A stretch of DNA of 64,000 nt from Microvelia longipes (GCA_018340805.1 JACMZG010001908.1:34489294-34553293); one strand, 5' to 3'. Shown: positions 20,201-32,580, counted from the first letter of the stretch. The notes: generated by a model not told the origin, from the letters alone. Translations and numbers: made by a program.

Positions 20201-20660
20201 ATGCATTGTAAAATAAGTATTTGTGTTAAAGCCAGGAAGACTAGACATAATAATATAATTCCTTCGATTATAGCAGTATGACATAGTAAAAATCTAGGAC
20301 ACAAGAGGTTTTTACTATGCCACACTGCTTCAATCGAAAAAATTATGTTATTATCATTCGTCAAATATCCTCTTACTTAGTCTCATTGGATTTTAAAAAA
20401 ACACAAATATTTGTTATTCTAAAATTTTGTAGAGGTTTTGTAGGAGCCAAACCATTATTATACATTGTAAAATAAGTATTTGTGTTTAAGCCTGGAGGAC
20501 TATCAAAGAAATTATATTATAATCATTTTGTCTAATAATATTAATATAATTTCTTTGATTAAAGTAGTGTCGCATTGTAAAAACTCTTGTATCCTCTTAC
20601 AGTTTCATTGGGCTTCAAAAACACCAATATTTATTATTTTATAATTTTGTAGATAAAGAT
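20201..20660. repeat. Two tandem, diverged copies of a roughly 240-bp repeat
   Basis: TACATTGTAAAATAAGTATT recurs near 20202 and 20461, each followed by TTGTGTT, a GCC(A/T)GGA-type block, then TATAATT...TCTTT/CTTCGATT and AACACAAATATT-like 3' ends (20400, 20620). Internal inverted segments suggest a tandemly inserted MITE. Confidence 0.5.
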
Positions 20661-20859
20661 CCTTTTTATTTGTGTTTTTTTATCCTAGCCCCTACTGAAT
20701 TTTTTCCAATGTCAAGAAAAAGGTAAGGTAGGTAGGTTAAACATATTCTGTACAAAATATCTGGTAAAATTATTTTATTTACATAATCAAAACACAATAA
20801 TACAGCATGAAAAGACACTATACTAATTACAGTATATAAACAGTACATTAAAACACAAT

Positions 20860-22290
20860 ACTAAAAAGATGATATACAAATAACAGTATTAAACCACAAT
20901 ACTAGCAGAATAAACACAACATTAATATGGAATCATACATGATCATAATCATTACATAATAATCAAAACATAATCACAATTAAAACACAATAATGCAGAA
21001 TGAAAAAATAATATACAAATTACAGTATTAAAACACAATAATAAAGTATTAAAAGACACAGTACATTAAAACAAAATACTAAAAAGAGTATTAAAACACA
21101 ATAATAAAGTATTAAAAGACACAGTACATTAAAACAAAATACTAATAAGATTATACATTACATAATAATCAAAACATAATCACAATTAAAACACAATAAT
21201 TCAGAATGAAAAGATAATATACTAATTACAGTATTAAAACACAATAATAAAGTATTAATAGACACAGTACATTAAAAAAAATACTAAAAAGATTATATAC
21301 AATAACAGTATTAAAACACAATACTAGCAGAATAAACACAACATTAATATGGAATAATACATGATCATAATCAAAATACAGTATAAAAGGACAATACTAA
21401 TCACAGTATTAAAACACAATACTAAAAAAAAGATATACAAACAACAGAATTAAAACACAATATCAACAGAATAAACATAACAATAATATGAAAAATAATA
21501 TGAAATAATCAAAACATAATAGGCATAATCAAAACACAATAATACAGTATAAAATGACAATATACTAATTACAGTATTAAAACACAATATACACAGTACA
21601 TTAAAACACAATACTAAAAAGATGATAGCAAGTAACAACATTAAAGCAGTATTAAAACACAATACTAGCGACATAATATTATCACAATCAAAACATAATG
21701 AAAAGACAATATACTAATTACAGTACATTAAAACACAATACTAAAAAGATTATATACCAATAACAGTATTAAAACACAATACTAGTAGAATAAAGACAAC
21801 ATTAATATGAAATAATCAAAACATAATTATAATAGGCATAATTAAAACACAATAATACAGTATAAAAGGACAATATACTAATTACAGTATTAAAACACAA
21901 TACTAGTAGAATAAAGACAACATTAATATGAAATAATCAAAACATAATTATAATAGGCATAATTAAAACACAATAATACAGTATAAAAGGACAATATACT
22001 AATTACAGTATTAAAACACAATACTAAAAAGAAGATATGTAAATAACTGCATTAAAACACAATACTAGCTACAAATTATTATCACAATAAAAACACAATA
22101 TACTAATTACAGTACATTAAAACACAATACTAAAAAGATTATATACAAATAACAGTATTAAATCACAACACTAACAGAATAAAAGGACAATATACTAATG
22201 ACAGTATTAAAACACAATATACACAGTACATTAAAACACAATACTAAAAAGATGATATGCAAATCAAAACACAATAAATAATACAGTAAA
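20860..22290. repeat. AT-rich complex tandem array (ATTAAAACACAATA family)
   Basis: More than twenty occurrences of CAGTATTAAAACACAATA or close variants, alternating with CTAAAAAGAT(G/T)ATAT, CTAGTAGAATAAA and AAAGGACAATATACTAATTA. A unit of about 122 bp is repeated nearly exactly at about 21779-21900 and 21901-22022. The array explains several long hydrophobic frames on the - strand (20666-22461), which are not genes. Confidence 0.85.
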
Positions 22291-22524
22291 AGAATGCACT
22301 AACAATATTGTAAATAGAAACTTATATAAAAACAATATAATGTAATATAATAATTGAAACAATACTGTAAATATAATAAAGTTGATATAATAATAATGTA
22401 TAATATTATATAATAATAATGTAGAAACAATATTATATATATTATAATAATGTAAAAACAATATTGTAAATGTATATTATAAACTTATGTAAAATCAATA
22501 TTGTAATATAATAATGAAATAAAG

Positions 22525-22906
22525 ATGCTAATGAAACAACCTTGTTATCCCATATACCTCGTATAGGCATTCCCCGTGTGTGGTCAAAAATCGATCCGGG
22601 CAAAAAAAGCCCAGATCAATTCCCGATCCACACAAGAGGATGTGAGGAAGCAGTGAACAATGTGCCAAGCGACAAGTCGCCCAGCAATTCTTCAAAGCCT
22701 CCACAAAGTGGCGAAAAAGCCCTACTGCATGAATGGATGATGAGCCTCAACCAAACAGACAGTAGTGCCAAGAAAAGGGCGAGTTTATGCTTAAATACTA
22801 TCTAAGCATAAACTACTACATTATTTTCTTTTTTTATATTCAGAAGCGTAATCAGGAAGATGCCATTGTAGCAGGAGCGGATGTAAAGGGAATTAGCACA
22901 AAGTAG
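22525..22906 (+). CDS. Last two exons of a probable nuclear protein gene (candidate GC-AG intron)
   Basis: Codon-rich, less AT-biased sequence stands out from the array before it. The frame (LLSHIPRIGIPRVWSKIDPG ... ALLHEWMMSLNQTD) runs to AGG at 22778. The only GT nearby (22783) would run into a stop two codons after joining. A GC donor (AGG|GCGAGT, intron 22779-22843, 65 nt) with a strong acceptor (TTTTTTTATATTCAG) joins in phase 0 to 22844-22906 and ends in TAG. The junction creates AKKR|KRNQED, a basic cluster like a classical nuclear localisation signal. The 5' boundary is uncertain (acceptors at 22523-22524 or 22565-22566); no start codon is in frame, so earlier exons lie upstream. Family not recognised. 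The middle is Ser/Pro-rich and likely disordered. Confidence 0.5.
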
Positions 22907-24230
22907 CATATGTCCAACCTCTCAGGAACTTTTATGCTAGTCATTCGTATTCTCATTAGAAGTGACCTGATATATTGGTTATCAGACAGTGATGCTTAAA
23001 CTAATCCCTAGACATTCCACTCCCGATGAGAAGATTCACAAATCTTCCCCAAAATTTATAAAGAGAATGACATCCCAATGCTTTACTGGAGTATGACCAG
23101 CCCTGATACGCTACTGATCACATTCAAATATTCAGACTTTGCAATGTGTGGGTGCAGAGTCACCCAAACATTACATTACAATATCTGTAGGTCCATATTA
23201 TGTATTTTACAATATTTCACAAGTAAGGTAAGTCATACTGAGATTTTACTTATAAAACAATAATAAAAATAAGTGTAAAATAATAAGTGCTCTTGAAGCC
23301 ATTTCAACACGAAGTTGAGAGTCACAATAAAACAGAAAATTTACCTGAAACCCTGTCTCAGGTAAAGTTTTTTGAAATTATTGCTTCTCGTTACTAAAGA
23401 CAAATTCTAGGGCAATACGTAAGTCCAAATGAGACATATACCCGTGTCAAAAACACAAAGTCTTACTCAAACTTAAGTAATACTCTATAATACATCTTTA
23501 AGTTATAGCCAACAAAATAATGCAAAGGGCAGCATGAGAAAGTAGCCAGGAAAGAGTGATGACTCAACTCAAAATTAATCATCACCTATGATTCATTCCG
23601 AGTTGCCCACCAATCAAAACCCTACCCTCATGCTACTTTTTAACTCTGCCTAATGTCGTTTTTTAGTTGACTATGGAGAAAGTGTGTGTTTCTTTCTCTT
23701 TAAAATTTCTAACATTTTAATACAAATAGCTTTATTTAAAGCTCTACTGTTAGAAGGTGTCTGATGAAGTGAAGGAGGCTCAAAATAGAGATATAGAAAG
23801 TAAAGGAATTTGATTTATGTGGCAGTTATCCCACCTCTCAGTCTTACGTATTCTAACTATATAGAACCTGATAATATATTGGTTAAGACATTGATGCAAC
23901 ACCAACCCCTAAATCTTTTACTTAAGTTAAGCGGATTGGCCTATCACTAGATAGAAGCATATTTCTCACCTCTCAGGGGTTAAAAATAGAATTTTTCTCA
24001 CCAAAGAAAAGAAATCATAAAACCCTGATATATTGGTGTTTAGAAAGTGATGCTGTAACCAACCGCTAAACAAAAGTAAAATGAAAAAGGGAGTTGATCT
24101 GGCTTTGCAGCGAGCAGCATTTATCGTAACCTCTCAGGCATTGTTATCCTGATGTATAGGTGTTAAGACATTGATGCACTACCAAATCCTAACTCATCAG
24201 TGATGACTACAAACAGTCATCGACTGAAAC
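22907..24230. repeat. Diverged repeat of about 130-160 bp, four scattered copies
   Basis: Each copy has ACCTCTCAGG-like text, then (C)CTGATATATTGG, then an ACA(T/G)TGATGC(T/A) block and an AACCCCTAA-like end: near 22917, 23829, 23966 and 24128. The last three are nearly tandem. Their role is unknown; they begin just after the stop codon of the preceding gene and could overlap its 3' UTR. The frame 23078-23263 is not supported. Confidence 0.45.
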
Positions 24231-26279
24231 CCCTACATTCTACAAGCCATTTCACTTCTCTAGTCCCTTATACCAGAAGAAAATTATATTTATTTAAATA
24301 TATGACCTACCAGACTGAACTTAAAACTAAATAACAAATATTTAATTAACAAACATTTGTATTCATACAATACAAATGTTTATTTCACAATAAAGACAAT
24401 TAAACATTAGAATAAAAAATACAACTTTATGAGGAGAAAAGGGGAAGAAAACAAACCAGAATAAAATATTTTATTTACAAAATAACGTGGGTTTTTTTAC
24501 AATAGTTAAATACATTTTTAAAAATAAATAAGTAATACTAGAATAGTCATGCCCATACAGTAAAGTGTTATTAGAGAAAAATTGTAAACATCAAATAAAT
24601 AACATAAAACTATAATTAGCATGTATACTTTTGGATAAAGAACAGAATAGTGTGGACACCGAGAACAGAATTAATTTATATAATTTGAATAAAATTTAAA
24701 AATAAAACATTTTATTTTTTCGGGAATTAACCCTAAAATCATCAGTGATCATCCGTCACTGAATAAGGAATGAAACATTTTTTTTAAACTATTTCTCTCT
24801 AATAATTATTATAAATTAATAACAATTTAGAAAATGTGAAGTATTTTAGCGATAACTCATAAAAACTGCAGTGGAATATTTAGTGATAAAAATAAAAAAA
24901 AGTCAGTCAGTAACAATTTCCATTCATTTTAACTGATAAGAGAAAATTTTAAAATTTAGTTAATATTCTTAAAATGGAAACTAATATCATATTGAAATTT
25001 TATGGATCTATTGACCATATATAGATATATATTTGTGCCAAATTTGTCTGTCAACCTAAAATACTTCAGCAAATCCCTTAAATATAAATTTATTATAGAC
25101 TGACATAATCATGGGAAACACTTTATTTACTCAAAGTAATTTTAAAAGCTCTGGTTTCTATTTTTTTAAAAAAGAAAGTAAATTTTAATATGATTCCAAA
25201 GATATTGAAATTCACAGGAAATACCCATAAGAAACCCTCATGACAATTGTATGACACTCAACGCTATTCAGAATACAAACATAACCACATCAAAATGAGT
25301 AATTAAAAAATGTATATATAAAAAAGCAACACTAAACGAAATACATCCATCACCTGGAAATTTGAGTTTTAGCAAATTTGTTTTAAAAATGTTCATAATT
25401 TTATGACATGGTTACGTCTAAGAAGTTTAAGTTCCAAAGCATTTTTACTGAAAATAAGTAAAGTGTTTTAACTCATTTGACTATTCTAGTATTTTACAAA
25501 ACACATAAGTTGTATTTGTGTACATGACTTGATGGTGAGTTCTATTCAGAGTTTCATTCTTCCTCATTGACAACTTCAACAAAACATGACTGTGTTCTGA
25601 AATTCTTCAGCAAATTTCTTTCCATATTAGCCCTGAAAGAATTATAGTAAAAATATAATTATTAAAAAACTTGTTTATTGTAAAAAAACAAACAAAATCA
25701 TACATTCTATACTCATAGATTAAAAACAAAGAGGTAAAGTAAAAAGAGACTGCAGAGAAGAATTAACATATTCTATACTAACAACTTTGGTTCAAAAACT
25801 ATGCTATACTTTGAAAAAAATAGAGGTGCGGAGATGAATCTTATTGCAATAATATCCTTTATACCACCATTAAATCAACATAAGAAAAAGTGGGGGTAGG
25901 AAAATAAATCATATTTCAATTAGTTCCTTTAACATTCTAAAAGGATGTACAAGAAACTGATTTGAGGAACTAATGTTAATTTAAAAAAAAAAAAAAACAA
26001 CCAAAAAATTGGGGGTAGAAATATGAACCTTATGGCAATATGTTTCTTTAACGCCCTTTAAAATCAACAGGAAGAAAAGTGGGGAAGGGAGATAAATCTT
26101 ATTTCAATCAGTTACTTTAACACCCCTTTAACTCTTTACTGGGCACGGAAAGCAACAATACTGGGCGCTTCACGTGAATTCCCCACGTATATATGTTACA
26201 CTTTAACCTCTCATAGAAAAGAAGGGGTTGGGAGATGAATCTTATTGCAAACAGTTCATTCAATACGCCAATACTGGCA
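24231..26279. other. AT-rich region with weak tandem blocks
   Basis: Between about 25810 and 26240 a block (AGGTGCGGAGATGAATCTTA, TTGCAATA, CTTTAACACC) recurs four or five times at spacings of about 90-110 bp in diverged form (GTGGGGGTAGGAAAATAAATC, GGGGGTAGAAATATGAACCTT, GTGGGGAAGGGAGATAAATC). The rest is without recognisable features. The frame at 26117-26368 (-) lies across these repeats and is not called. Confidence 0.4.
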
Positions 26280-26576
26280 TATTCATGGGCTAGCGAAGTG
26301 AGCCTATGAATTTTATGCCTTGTTTTAAATGTTTCTCTTAAAGTAGATATTGACAAACAAACTAACACATATAGGCGAGCAAAGTGAGCCCTAAAATATT
26401 AAATAAAAGTTTGAATTTATAGTTTTAAATTGGCTAGTAACAAGCAAGTTTATGATGGCGAGCGAAGCGATCCTCAATGTTTTATGTTTTTTTTACTATA
26501 TACTCATAAGAAGGTACTGAAAAGCAAACACATATCTGAAGTGTTTGCCTAACTGAAGCAGGCCCTAAAATTTTAT
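26280..26576. repeat. GCGAGCGAAGCGAGC motif array, second cluster
   Basis: Motif variants near 26292 (TAGCGAAGTGAGCC), 26373 (GGCGAGCAAAGTGAGCCC) and 26457 (GGCGAGCGAAGCGATCC), with a decayed fourth near 26540. Spacing is about 80-90 bp and the TTTTAAATTGGCTAGTAACA spacer is shared with 8698-8957. Cut off by the assembly gap. Confidence 0.65.
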
Positions 26577-27508
26577 NNNNNNNNNNNNNNNNNNNNNNNN
26601 NNNNNNNNNNNNNNNNNNNNNNNNNNNNNNNNNNNNNNNNNNNNNNNNNNNNNNNNNNNNNNNNNNNNNNNNNNNNNNNNNNNNNNNNNNNNNNNNNNNN
26701 NNNNNNNNNNNNNNNNNNNNNNNNNNNNNNNNNNNNNNNNNNNNNNNNNNNNNNNNNNNNNNNNNNNNNNNNNNNNNNNNNNNNNNNNNNNNNNNNNNNN
26801 NNNNNNNNNNNNNNNNNNNNNNNNNNNNNNNNNNNNNNNNNNNNNNNNNNNNNNNNNNNNNNNNNNNNNNNNNNNNNNNNNNNNNNNNNNNNNNNNNNNN
26901 NNNNNNNNNNNNNNNNNNNNNNNNNNNNNNNNNNNNNNNNNNNNNNNNNNNNNNNNNNNNNNNNNNNNNNNNNNNNNNNNNNNNNNNNNNNNNNNNNNNN
27001 NNNNNNNNNNNNNNNNNNNNNNNNNNNNNNNNNNNNNNNNNNNNNNNNNNNNNNNNNNNNNNNNNNNNNNNNNNNNNNNNNNNNNNNNNNNNNNNNNNNN
27101 NNNNNNNNNNNNNNNNNNNNNNNNNNNNNNNNNNNNNNNNNNNNNNNNNNNNNNNNNNNNNNNNNNNNNNNNNNNNNNNNNNNNNNNNNNNNNNNNNNNN
27201 NNNNNNNNNNNNNNNNNNNNNNNNNNNNNNNNNNNNNNNNNNNNNNNNNNNNNNNNNNNNNNNNNNNNNNNNNNNNNNNNNNNNNNNNNNNNNNNNNNNN
27301 NNNNNNNNNNNNNNNNNNNNNNNNNNNNNNNNNNNNNNNNNNNNNNNNNNNNNNNNNNNNNNNNNNNNNNNNNNNNNNNNNNNNNNNNNNNNNNNNNNNN
27401 NNNNNNNNNNNNNNNNNNNNNNNNNNNNNNNNNNNNNNNNNNNNNNNNNNNNNNNNNNNNNNNNNNNNNNNNNNNNNNNNNNNNNNNNNNNNNNNNNNNN
27501 NNNNNNNN
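26577..27508. other. Assembly gap (932 N)
   Basis: Run of N. It follows directly on a repeat cluster, a common place for assembly breaks, and forms the left boundary of the unusual 27.5-39.1 kb block. Confidence 1.
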
Positions 27509-27794
27509 TTGGTATTGATTTACTACAGTTACCTCATTTAAGACCTATCCATTGACTTGAGAGCACTGACCAGTGTTGTAGAAAAGAGTAATATATATAT
27601 CTATCGTAGCGCCGGAGCAAATAAAATAACAATTTGAATAAGCTTCTATATATCTAATTTGTGGCGCAATTGTTGAATATTGTATAATTGTTGTACAATA
27701 TCAAGTTTTACAGATCTACAATAAAGGTATAGTGTGAAAGTTTCACGTCATACCATTAATGTATATGATTACATTATAATTAAAACACTATACA

Positions 27795-28530
27795 TCTATG
27801 TTTTGCAGCATGTGAACAAGTTCGTCTTTGCCTATTACTGATTCTATCCCATGCCAAACTGCTGCGATTTCATATTCTCAATACTGTGTGATTATTGAAA
27901 TTCCTGGCCATCTAGTCGGTGATTTTATTCGGTTTTGATTTAGAGAATTTTCATAGGAAGTATTCAAATTTGTAGGGATCCAGTTATCACCGACATAGCT
28001 TCATTGTTGACCCCATAAAGATTACTTGTGATTTTAGCACACGATCATTTACAAGGGTTGCTGAACTAAAGAGAAAGACGGAACTGAGAACGTGGAAATG
28101 AAGTCAATTAAACCGTAGCTAGTTAAGGATGACACTCACCCATTTCTAAATGTCAACCATTGCCTAAAAACCTTTCTTGTTGTTGTGCAATTGGATTGAG
28201 ATCCCAAAACGGAATGTAGAGGTCAATAAACGACATATATTTGAGATTAAATGGTATGCGAATCAGATAACTCTTTTAAAAGAATATTATGAACAACACG
28301 ACAGGACTCAACTCCATCTAACATAATCTTGCGTGATAAAGTGCACTGATTGCACAGGCAGCCCAAAAATATATATTCACCACAGTTATAAATTGATCAT
28401 AGATCACGTGTGAATTCACACTCTAAGACCAGCTTTATTTTTTCTTGTTTCCGCACATATGTATTGTCATAAAAAATAAACTTTGTTTTCCTTATTAAAT
28501 AGTTTATATATTACTATGTTACTGGTTGTT
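27795..28530 (-). pseudogene. Broken gene with CxxC...HN arrangement (sulfhydryl-oxidase-like?)
   Basis: On the - strand coding-like text can be followed from about 28508 down to 27795 through at least five frame changes and two in-frame stops. One frame segment contains CNQC (28343-28354) and, 17 residues on, HN within VVHNILLKEL (28267-28300). A CxxC followed by an HN pair is the layout of Erv/ALR-type FAD-linked sulfhydryl oxidases, which include the P33 proteins of baculoviruses and nudiviruses. The spacing here is shorter than in animal ALR, so the match is tentative. Further down, segments such as FIDLYIPFWDLNPIA and AVWHGIESVIGKDEL look coding but are not recognised; they may belong to the same gene or to a neighbour. 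It cannot make a full-length product as assembled. Confidence 0.35.
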
Positions 28531-29369
28531 GATCATGCATTTCCTAGATTATCACACTTAGTTTATATTTAGCTTATACACCAAGGGGCTAACTTATATT
28601 CCTTGATAACTCACAAACAGCTTCTAAAAAACATCAAGCGCGATAGTTCAGGTACAGTAAATGTACCACCAAAAAAAAGAAATAGAATTGGCATGGTATC
28701 GTTGTTAATCCGCAAGTATATGGTAAATCGCGATATTAAAAGCCCTGACATGCTAGTTGGAACGAAAAGTTGTTTCATACTAAAAAAATAAACAACCATT
28801 TACTCTTTTCTAATTGGTATTATTTTAAATAAGCTCGAAGAATAAAATGTCAAATAAACATTCTACGAAATTGCTGGTGAGTTTAGTTGTTTTTATCACA
28901 TAATGCTTGAAGTTCATGATATATGCTTTCTATCAGATTCACTTGAGAATAAATGCAGAAACAGTCGAGTAGAACTTCAAGATATATATCATTGCAACTA
29001 CAGTGAGTCAACTTACAGTGCAATACAAAGGAATCCATTAAGATTTTGGCTTGATGATAAATATTGTAAATATATCCATTGGTTGTAGAGAAGCAGTTTA
29101 TCTTTTTTATAAATTTCCAACTCATATTTGTGAATTTGGAATAGCAAAAGTTTTTTAACATTTTTACTTCTAAAAGCGAAATAAGTTGGATATAGAGGTA
29201 AATGGAGACCTTCGAATTAAATCTAAATAATATAAGAGCCTGAATATTGAAAACTTATTTCATCTCATCGCGTATCTTCATTCAATAATCCCTTGTTTCA
29301 CAATTTTGTAATAAACGCGACGCTGTATTTTTCTGATAAAATAAATTAGAGTATCGTTGATTAGTTTTA

Positions 29370-29575
29370 ATGTTCCAAAATATGGAAAGAAATATGGATC
29401 ATATAAGGAAAGATATAAATTCTGCGTATTGGGGCCACAGGATTAAAAAAAGTTTAAAAGAGGGGCATTGAGAAAAGTTAGAGTTACTGAACAAAAGACA
29501 GTACGAAAATTTAATTATGAATTTCTCTTTGCCTATAATGCATATAATTTACAGTACAGTAATCTTTATAACTGA
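29370..29575 (+). pseudogene. Small broken frame, unrecognised
   Basis: From ATG at 29370 a 33-codon frame (MFQNMERNMDHIRKDIN...) runs to TGA at 29469-29471. An overlapping second frame (KVRVTEQKTVRKFNYEFLF) carries on to TGA at 29573-29575. The pattern fits one short gene split by a single frameshift near 29465. No domain recognised. Confidence 0.3.
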
Positions 29576-29739
29576 CCAATTTTTCATAGCTCGTCATTTT
29601 TTGCTTTAAAATAAATTTTAAAATTTAAATTGAAACGAGTAATAGAAAAGTTCTGTAATTTATTATATATAAGAAAAAATTATCTTTATTTGTAATATTA
29701 ATTATTACAATTTTTATATTTTTTAAATATACTATCAGT

Positions 29740-30080
29740 GTAAGGTGAGCGATTGCAAAAGTGCCATTAAACTGGTTGTGGAACGAAAAATTAATGTTTT
29801 GAAATTGCGGAAAATGTCATAACAAGAGTCTATCACACTCACTTATTTTTTCGATACACCAAATCCAAATAAACAATGAATAAAAACGATTCACAGATGT
29901 CGCAAAGTACAATACATGATAGAACCTCTGGATAGAAAAAAAGTTATTGATGAAACAATTTTAACTAAATTCTCTCTTTTTCTGTCAGCCTCTGAGAGCA
30001 TAATATCCAAATACGAAGCTCCACTGCAAATACCAACTTTAAACGGTTTGACTTGGTGCACGTAGATAGTTCCTCACTCA
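29740..30080 (-). pseudogene. Broken frame with in-frame stops, unrecognised
   Basis: One - strand frame reads through VKPFKVGICSGASYLDIMLS and RENLVKIVSSITFF without a stop for about 60 codons, then continues past two in-frame stops with protein-like text (VIDSCYDIFRNFKTLIFRS) to about 29742. Upstream, between 30080 and 30160, further coding-like segments occur in the other two frames. There is no recognised motif. Persistence of protein-like text in one frame across stops is the reason to call a pseudogene. Confidence 0.35.
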
Positions 30081-31581
30081 ATTTAATGTTTAAACGGTCC
30101 ATTCAATCTCTTAATGGAACGTACTGAGACAGCTATATCTAGACCATGGGAATTTTAATAAGAATTGCCGTTAGTCATTACTCAAGTATTATCTAGGATT
30201 ACTAAATTATTGTTTTAAAAATTATCGCGGTGCTACGATGGCCAAATAAGAATTTGCCTGGGTATAAAAGACTGGATCAATTGACCTAGTTTATAAAAAC
30301 GAAAAATCAGAAAAATAATAGATCTTAGAATTTTTCATTGTCCATCTCGATACTTGACATCGTTACGAAATCGTTAAAAACATAAAAATAACAATTACGA
30401 GAATTACATCATTGTTTAAATTTTATAAAAGTTAAATAATATGCGTACACTCTCATAGCTGAAAGAAATTAGTGAAAAAAAATCTCTGGAGCTTGAGTTT
30501 ATTCGTATTAGTGGTACAGATGCCTGCAGAAAAGTGAAAATTCAACGTCGTGGAAGGACCATCCGAATCGTTTGGATCCACAAGAGTTGTGCTGATGTAA
30601 ATGACTCAGAGTGATCGTATATTTCCTTCGTGAATTTCGATGTTTGAGTCGTCCGGACAATTTGTATGAAATTGGAATTAAGATGAAAATGGGAATTAGG
30701 ATTGAAAAATATGAAAGGGAAGTTGTGGGGTCGCAACTATACTATGGAACATGTTTTCCGAGTACCTATTTCACTGAAACACTGGTTAAATAATTAAGTC
30801 GCTAAAACATTTTTACTACCTTTTTAAATAATTCGTTCAAAAATACAAAAGTGTGGAAACCAACAAATAGAGTTTATACCGAGATGTTTTTTTCAACAAA
30901 AATTCATCTGTCGATTAAATTTTATTCACACAGGCTTATTGACTTTGTAAGAAATAATTTTAAAAAAAATAATTTACTGCGATCCTTTTTTTTCAAAAAT
31001 TAATTTATATTTAACTATCAGTCAAAACAATTTAACATTAATTACAAACGATATATCTGTCACCTTAATTTCATTAATGCTAACATGAACCGAAATTGAA
31101 AAATCTTAAATAATTAAATGAATCATAAAACATTTTAAAGCCTAAATAACCTAGAATATAATTACGTTTAAAAAAATCAATCATCATAAATACAGTCTAA
31201 ACGGACATTTATATGCTTAATTAAAAGTAAAAAGTAAAAAAAATTCAATCAAAATAAATAAGCATCAACTTAGCAAAATAATTACTCTTTTTGTACGTTG
31301 AATAGTCAGATAATAGCAAATAGTCATAATAAAAATAATATCTCAAAAAGAAATAAAAAAATTTATTATGAATATAATATTGAAAAAAAATAAGAAATAT
31401 AATAACAAAATATTTTATTGTCGGTAATAATAAATAGCAATAAACAATATTTCACGAAAAAATTACATTCATAACGCAATTAACATAACAAAAAATATCT
31501 GAGATAACAATTTCAATCGATTTACGCATTTTGAATGTTAATTAAGTTATACTTTTGATTATCTTTCATCAGCACTACTAT

Positions 31582-31830
31582 CATTTACAATCAATGCTTG
31601 TGAAGAGATCTTCTGTTGCTGTCACATTTCAATCGATCTTTCGTATCAACTGTTATCGTTTCCTGTAACAGATAAGCTCGATATTTTCTCATATCTTTCA
31701 ATTGCGATTTAATCAACGCCAAAGCGCAGTAACGGAAATTTTTTCCAGTTAAACAATTAAGATAAATTAATAGCAAGATTGACGCAAATAAAATTATCGA
31801 TAAGGAAAGCCTGCTTCAGGTCCTCGTAAG
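31582..31830 (-). pseudogene. Small membrane-protein frame, possibly intact or lacking its start
   Basis: A - strand frame open from about 31830 to a TGA near 31588. It starts with a hydrophobic stretch (LSIILFASILLLIYL), then a basic, polar part (KDMRKYRAYLLQETITVDTK) and ends SLHKH. It has no ATG before the hydrophobic segment, so it may be truncated at its 5' end. It is divergent from the frame starting at 31907, with about 75 bp between. The single N-terminal transmembrane layout resembles small virion envelope proteins of insect DNA viruses, but that is only an analogy. Confidence 0.3.
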
Positions 31831-31906
31831 TAAGATTTATCATTGCTTGCTTGTTTGTACAGTGTGTATACTTACAACAACAAATGATGGAATAGTAAGA
31901 AAGAAA

Positions 31907-32580
31907 AATGCAAACGATATTGCTAGTAATCTTGATCGTAATAATCTCGTTCTTGTTTTTTATTAATCTTTCGTATCACAAGTATACCGAGTTTCAAACG
32001 ACCTCTCAATGGTATAAATTATACATCCATTGCAAATAATAATAATCAAACAAGGAAATAAACATAAATTGTGAATTCTATCATTCGAATGATCATTAAT
32101 AAAGTATACCCACACAAACTCCTAACAGGAAAACAAAGGCTTAGAAATCATATTAAACGTAAAAAACCACGGACAGCTAATTATTACGGGCAATATCACC
32201 ATAACATAAAGAGATTTTTGCTGAGAATAAGGTACACATATATAGAGCTTTCAATGGAAAAACCACCATGAAAATCGTTCTATTGTTACCAAAACATTGT
32301 GTAAATGAACAAGTTCTAAGCGGTAAACGTGAAGAAACATTCCGAATTGACAATATTATATTTACCCAAAGACCAATATTCTATCCAAGTAGCTGGATAC
32401 TGTGGCCTTTTAGTAATAATAACAAATATGCCGTAGACATGATTACTGCCCAAAAGGTAGGAATATACTTGAAAAGAGAAATTATATCAAAGATCGCCAT
32501 GGCACCATAGATAAAAAAGTGATGAATCGTTTTAGCTGCACGACTCAAAATCACCAAAATGAAATAAGATTGCCTAAAAT
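31907..32580 (+). pseudogene. Broken gene with N-terminal transmembrane segment
   Basis: ATG at 31907 opens a 41-residue frame whose first 22 residues are strongly hydrophobic (MQTILLVILIVIISFLFFIN). Coding-like text then continues in two other frames: 32071-32268 (basic, LLTGKQRLRNHIKRKKPRT) and 32268-32510 (80 codons; FRIDNIIFTQRPIFYPSSW, AVDMITAQKVGIYLK). A third shift near 32490 leads into RHGTIDKKVMNRFS. Together this fits one gene of roughly 200 residues with an N-terminal anchor, broken by several indels or stops. GTAAG lies 10-14 bases before the ATG, resembling the DTAAG late-promoter motif of baculovirus-type viruses. Family not recognised. Confidence 0.35.

Noticed and set aside
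20666..22461. Several hydrophobic - strand frames of 60-74 codons
   Set aside because: They are translations of the AT-rich tandem array (ATTAAAACACAATA family), not membrane proteins.
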